A stretch of 64,000 nt of DNA from assembly GCA_004565275.1 (NCBI GenBank), contig SDOX01000158.1:304680-368679 (forward strand), given 5' to 3'. Source of the DNA: Nannochloropsis salina CCMP1776. Lineage: Eukaryota > Sar > Eustigmatophyceae > Eustigmatales > Monodopsidaceae. Made by a program: the position numbers and the translations under genes. This document shows positions 59,098-64,000 of the stretch, in pieces. Each line of letters begins with the position of its first letter. Positions within the stretch are counted from its first letter, which is position 1. The notes beneath the pieces are model-generated. The model saw nothing but the letters and a program-made list of their open reading frames with translations, made no database searches and was not told where the DNA came from.

Positions 59098-62000
59098 ATG
59101 GACGGTCCATTGCCCGGCCGCATGACCTGCAGAAGGAGACGGTCGACTGCTTGGACCCCCCTGCCCTTGCTCCTTGCCCCTCTATTTTCCATAGTGGCCC
59201 GCTCCCAAGCTTTGTTTACATCGACTGCCTTCGTCAGACCTCTGGTACCTGTGTCTCCATCCATGTTTCGTGTCTTATTGCGGCGGCAGCACGACGTGAC
59301 GACGCACATTTTCCCCTCCCTTCATCATCAACGACATCGCCTCCTCCCTCCAGCCTCGGTGGTCAGACTCGCCACAGCCCAGTCCACCACCTCCACGACC
59401 AGCGCGCGTCGGAAATCCACAACGTCGGCATCATCCAAGGCAGGGAGCAAAGTTAAAACTTCGGCCGGAGCAAGCAAGAAAAAAGTGAACGGGGGCAAAT
59501 CCCGCTCGGCGGAAGGCACTGGGGACGAGCCGGGGCTCTCATCAGGCACCAACCTGATCATCGTGGAGTCCGCGACCAAAGCCAACACCATCAAGCGCTT
59601 CCTGACGGGGGGAAAGGGTGGAGACAAGTGGGAAGTGGATTTTTGCATGGGCCACGTCCGAGAGCTTCCACGCACTTTGGCCGATATGCCTCCCACGGCG
59701 AAGAAGGAGAAGAGTAAGGTACGCATCCAGATGAATCCAGCTCCCACCGGCAGGAGTATGAAGTTTCCTGAGTTCATATTTCTATCCCCAAGGCTCAATT
59801 TAGTACCCCTTTGGTTGGCGCATGCGTTCCAACGCCTGTCGTCCGGGAAACCTCTGTTGCAGGACCTGATCTCTTCTTCCCTCCCACCTTCTCTCCCCCT
59901 ATATTCCTCATTTTCCTCCCTCCCACCTTCCGTTCCTCCCTCCCTCCCTTCCCTCCCTCTCACCCACCCACCCATCCTTCGCGCAGGTCCTGGGTGTCAA
60001 GATCGATCAGGACTACGAACCCGTCTGGATCGTCCTGCCCGGGCGCGAGTCCGTGGTCAGCCGACTCAAAGAAAAAGCCAAGACGTGCTCAGCCCTGTAC
60101 CTGGCCACCGACGAGGACCGAGAAGGGGAAGCGATCTCCTGGCACCTGCTTGACCTCCTCCAGCCCCGCGTCCCGGTCCACCGGGTCATCTTCCACGAGA
60201 TCACGCCCACCGCAGTCGGGGCGGGCTTGGCCTCCCCCCGGCCGCTGGACATTGCCTTGGTCGAGGCACAGCATGCCCGTCGGGTCTTGGACCGGGTGGC
60301 GGGCTACACGATGAGCCCCTTGCTTTGGAAAAAAATTGCGCGGGGTCTGAGCGCGGGGAGGGTGCAGAGTGCTGGGTTGAAGCTTTTGGTGGACCGGGAG
60401 CGGGAGCGGATGACGTTCCAATCCGCGGCCTACGCGGGTCTGCGCGCCACCTTGGTCGTGGGTGGAGAGGAAGGGAAGGAGGGAGGGATAGACGCCCGGT
60501 TGCAGACACTGGATGGACAGCGGCTGGCCACCAGCAATGATTTCGACCCCAAGACGGGCCGCTTGTGGGAAGCGAAGGCAGGGAGCGTCCGGTGGTTCGA
60601 CGAGGCGGGGATGACCCGCGTGGCCGCCGCATTGGCCGATCCAGGCACAGTCTGGAGGGTCAAGGACGTGGAGACGCGGGTGGTGACCCGCCGGCGCCCG
60701 GCCCCCTTCACCACCAGCACCCTCCAGCAGGAGGCGAACAGTCGGCTCGGCTTCACGTCGTCGCAGACCATGAAGCTCGCCCAGGAGCTTTATGAGGAAG
60801 GCCACATCTCTTACATGCGCACGGACAGCCCCAACATGGGGCCAGAGGTAATCCCTTTCCTCCCTTCCTTCCCCCTTCCTTCCCCCTCTCCCTCCTTTCG
60901 TCTCTCCTCCCTTCTTTCCCCCCTCCCTCCCCCTCCCCCTCGTTTTGTCACTTGGCCCGTTTTTGTCTGTCCACGGTGTACGTGTGAGCTGGCTAGCGTG
61001 TAGGAGAAAGGGAGAGTCCTATCGCCCGCTCAATATCGCCTCTCCCTTGCTTTTCCCCGCTTCCCCTCGTTCTACCCCCCGTCCTCCCCCCCTCCCTTCC
61101 CCAGGCCTTGGCCGTGGCATGCGTCCAAGCCCGAGAACAGTTTGGCGACACCGACACCGAGCCTGTCTTGGCGTCGGAAAAAGCCGGGAAGGGAAAGAAA
61201 AACCTGGCGAGTGCCACGGCCCAGGAGGCGCACGAAGCAGTACGGCCCTCCATCCTGGTGGAGAGCAACCGGTTTCGGACGCCGAAAGAGATGGGGGCGG
61301 GTTGGATTGCGGACAAGAAGAAATTGGATTTGTACACCTTGATCTACGAGCGAACGCTGGCCTCGGTGATGAAGGACGCGAAAATGGAGAGGAAAACGGT
61401 GGCGGTGGAGGCGCGGACCCGAAGAGGGGGGGAGGGAGGGGCCAACCACCTTGCGGAGCTGGTGGTGACCGGGCAGACGATCCTGACCCGGGGCTTCCTT
61501 CGCGCCCTCCGAGAGGAAGAACAGGCCCCGACTGCCTCCCTTTCCCCCACCGGCCCTGGTTCCGACCCCCCCCCCCCTCCCTGTCTCCCTCCTTCCTGGG
61601 CCTCCTGACCCCCGGGCAGGCCCTGTCCTGCCTGGGGACCAAGGTCCTGCTCCACGCCACCAGCCCCCCCTACCGATACACGCAGGGCTCCTTCGTACGG
61701 ACGGTGGAGGAGCTGGGCATCGGTCGGCCTTCCACCTATGCCACGATCATCGAGGTCTTGAAGACCCGCAGGTACGTGGGGCAGGGCCATGGGACGGGGA
61801 GAGGGTCTTCCCGAGCCTGGGCTTCCACGCCCGCCTGAGCCGGCCTTCTCTTGTCTTCCCATACTCCCCAGATATTTTGCCATGAAAGGCACGGCCATGG
61901 TCCCCACCTTGGTGGGGTTCGTGGTGGCGCAGCTGTTGGAAGGGCATTTCCCTGCCTTTGTGGACGCGGGCTTCACGAGTCAAATGGAAGGGCAGTTGGA

Positions 62001-64000
62001 TTTGATTGCCAAGGGGAATGCGGACCGGGTGTCCTACCTGGACGAATACTACAGGGGCCTGACGTCGGCCATCGAGACGGTGGAAGGAGCCATTGACAGG
62101 TGAGGACAGGAGGGAGGGGGGAGGGATCCAACGGAGGGAGGGAGGGAAGGGGGGGGGTTCATGCTGAAGGTGGGAGGAAAGGGGGGGGGGTTCATGCTGA
62201 AGGTAGAAGGAAGGAAGGGAAGACATGGAAGTCATGGTGGCGGATGATATCTCGCCGAGTCCCCGTGTGCATCCCCGTTACCCATTCTCCCTTCCCGGTC
62301 CCGTGCCGCAGGAAATCAGCCAAGCGCGTCCTCCTCCCGTCCTTGGGTGAAAATGCCACCGGCGGGGTCTTCGTCGGCCCATATGGCCCCTACGTCCGGG
62401 ACCTCCTGCCCGGCGAGCCCTCTGACGCCCTGCTCCTGCGAGATCCTGGGGCCGCAAAGGCCTTCTATCAGGACGTGTGGGCAGACGACGATGCCGGATT
62501 CATGAAGAGTACTAGCGAGGTGGGCGGCAGGCAGGGAGGGAGGGGAACAAGGGAGGGGCGGGGCATGCTTACCAGCGATGTGGGAGGGAGGGAGGGAGGG
62601 AGGGAGGGAGGGAAAGAGGGAGGGCAGGCGCGCAGGTTTTCCCCTTGAGCATTTGAAGCCAACGCCCGGTCCGGTGGGTATTTACAAATATTTCACCCCC
62701 CGTCCTCGTTCTGCCTTACTTTGTGTCCTGCTCTTCAGGTGCGACGGGCCCCTGTCCCCGCCGAGTTCACGAACGATCCCGCCTCCATTACTGCGGAGGC
62801 AGTAGAGTCGCTCTTGGAAATGAGCGGTCAGGGGAAAGGAATCACGTTGGGGCGCGATGCCAGAAGCGGCTCGGAAATTTTACTGAGGGCGACCAAGTAC
62901 GGACGCTCTTTGGAAGTGACGGTAGGAGGGAGGGAGGGAGGGAGGAAGGGAAGAAGGGAGTGGGGGAGAAAAGAGCAAATAGAATTGCCTTTCGAGACGG
63001 AAGGGATCTTATGCTATCTTTTGCTGCGCAACGGTCTGGAGCGGTCCATCAATCTGGGTGCAGCGTTTATGCCGGTGGTGATCTCACTGCCCCCCACATT
63101 CCTTCCCACCTCTCTAGGTGAACGAGACGCTGCACAGGGTCCAGGTCCCTCAGAGCATTAATGCCTCGTCCTGTTCCCCCGGTACCCATTTCCTCCCTCC
63201 CTCCCTCCCTCCCTCCCTCCCTCCCACCCTCTCATCCTTCCCATCTTGCCTCCTTCCCTCCCTCCCTTCCTCCCTCATTTTCTTTCTTCCTGCCGCCCTC
63301 CATCCTTGCCTCCCCCTCTCCCTCCCCCCTCCCTCCTTCCCTCCCTTCCTCCCTCCCTCCTTCCTCCCTCCCTTTCCTCCCTTGCTGTCTTCCTCTTTCC
63401 TCCCTCCCCTTTTTTCCTCTTTTCCTTTCTTTTCCTCCTTCACTTTTCTCCTGCACCCCTCCCTCGCCGCTCTCCCCCCTCATTTCCTCCTCCTTCCCTT
63501 CCTTCCTGCCCATCGTCCTCCCTATCAGCCATGGCCGCCCGCCTTCTACACGATTTCCCCCGCTCCCTCGGTCTCCACCCCACCCTGAAGGAGGAGATGC
63601 TCGTCAATCTCGGACATTATCCTAACTTGCGGGTAGGCAACCGCTCCTTCGGCCTTCTCTCCCAGGTAAAGAGAGGAAAGGAGAGCCCGGGAAAGACGCG
63701 CAGGCGGCGTGGAAGGAAGAGATCGATGTTGCATCGGCCTATCAGGATATAGAGGGGCGAGAATCAAGTCCGGGAAGATGGGTGGGATGGAACGCAATAG
63801 GGGAGGGAAAGACGGGGGGGAGGGGGCTTCCTGTGGTTTTCGCTCCTTGCATTGCCCAAGGCGGACGCCGCATGGGCAAGACAGGGGAAGACGCGAAGGC
63901 CCCGGAATTTTCACGGAAGCCGATTGTTCCCTCCCTCTTTCCGTCTTGTCTTCCTTTCCCATTCCTTCCCTACCCTCGCACACTTTTCATTGTAGGGCGT
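59098..64000 (+). CDS. TOPA: Organelle-targeted bacterial-type DNA topoisomerase I (type IA), 3'-partial
   Basis: Relaxes negative supercoils by single-strand passage; here probably in plastid or mitochondrion. Exons read: 59098-59718, 59987-60847, 61105-61771, 61872-62099, 62312-62519, 62739-62921, 63118-63181, 63529-63665, and an acceptor at 63994-63995 starting the next exon, which the window cuts. N-terminus: hydrophobic PLPLLLAPLFSIVARSQA, then a Ser/Thr/Lys-rich transit-like stretch. TOPRIM: LIIVESATKANTIKRFL near 155 and LATDEDREGEAISWHL near 248. Active-site tyrosine in GHISYMRTDSPNM near 483. AHEAVRPS, then SPPYRYTQGSFVRTVEELGIG followed by RPSTYATIIEVL. C-terminal repeat units (GITLGRDARSGSEILL; LGLHPTLKEEMLVNLG) resemble bacterial TopA tails. 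Exon 3 changes frame once, at a run of 12 C (61566-61577), between two well-matched blocks. Introns are rich in ggga/tccc repeats. Confidence 0.88.
62585..62617. repeat. (GGGA)n microsatellite in a topoisomerase intron
   Basis: About eight ggga units inside the intron 62520-62738. A shorter (ggga)n run lies at about 62923-62945, at the start of the next intron. Confidence 0.8.
63191..63530. repeat. Polypyrimidine tract, (TCCC)n-rich intron
   Basis: Almost pure C/T sequence with tccc units through most of intron 63182-63528, ending in the CTATCAG acceptor. It creates several long but meaningless low-complexity frames on both strands. Confidence 0.8.

Noticed and set aside
63150-63625. Several long frames in the C/T-rich intron
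   Set aside because: Pure simple-sequence translations (Leu-Pro-Pro-Ser or Lys-Glu-Gly-Gly).
1-64000. CRISPR arrays, viral or retroelement remains, DNA transposons
   Set aside because: No spaced direct repeats, reverse transcriptase, integrase, transposase or terminal repeats were seen by eye.

Overview
The window is nuclear DNA of a eukaryote, most likely a photosynthetic stramenopile (an alga with a secondary plastid; a eustigmatophyte-like genome is my best guess, by inference only). Several proteins start with a signal peptide followed by an A-x-A/F-type junction (M48 protease, RAP protein, topoisomerase, the 410-aa protein at 4885-6117), which is the bipartite targeting pattern of heterokont plastids. 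A giant axonemal dynein heavy chain and TBCCD1 point to a lineage that makes, or recently made, flagella and basal bodies. Genes are close together (about one per 3-4 kb). Most have zero to three short GT-AG introns of about 100-330 bp; the topoisomerase has at least eight. No mobile elements, viral relics, rRNA genes or CRISPR arrays were seen. Layout, left to right: an open frame running off the left edge (-, 1-995); U1A/U2B''-type spliceosomal RRM protein (+, 2808-3660); plastid-type membrane protein of unknown function (-, 4885-6117); an AT-rich gap; two adjacent RAP/helical-repeat frames (-, 7501-9438 and 9384-10988); peroxisomal acyl-CoA oxidase (+, 11357-13781); CstF77/Rna14-type mRNA 3'-end processing factor (-, 14093-16729); triple-KH RNA-binding protein (-, 17783-20332); TBCC-domain protein TBCCD1 (+, 21762-25192); an unrecognised four-exon 188-aa protein (-, 25727-27044); a 15-kb intronless outer-arm dynein heavy chain (+, 27696-42773); SPP-like intramembrane aspartic protease (-, 43310-45814); ADP-ribosylglycohydrolase/J1-crystallin-like protein (-, 46603-48286); voltage-sensor-like plus class III cyclase protein (-, 48523-51726); plastid M48 metalloprotease (+, 52365-53855); RidA/YjgF protein (-, 54028-54833); exocyst subunit Exo70 (-, 55555-58252); and an organelle-targeted bacterial-type DNA topoisomerase I (+, 59098 to beyond the right edge). 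Themes: RNA processing genes dominate the left third (U2B''/U1A, RAP, CstF77, KH), and flagellum/basal body and signalling genes the middle (TBCCD1, dynein, cyclase). Organelle maintenance (M48, topoisomerase) and secretion (Exo70) lie on the right. The dynein and cyclase genes look visibly AT-richer in codon use than their GC-rich neighbours. Exon limits were read by eye from GT/AG sites, frame continuity and remembered family alignments; they have not been checked against transcripts.
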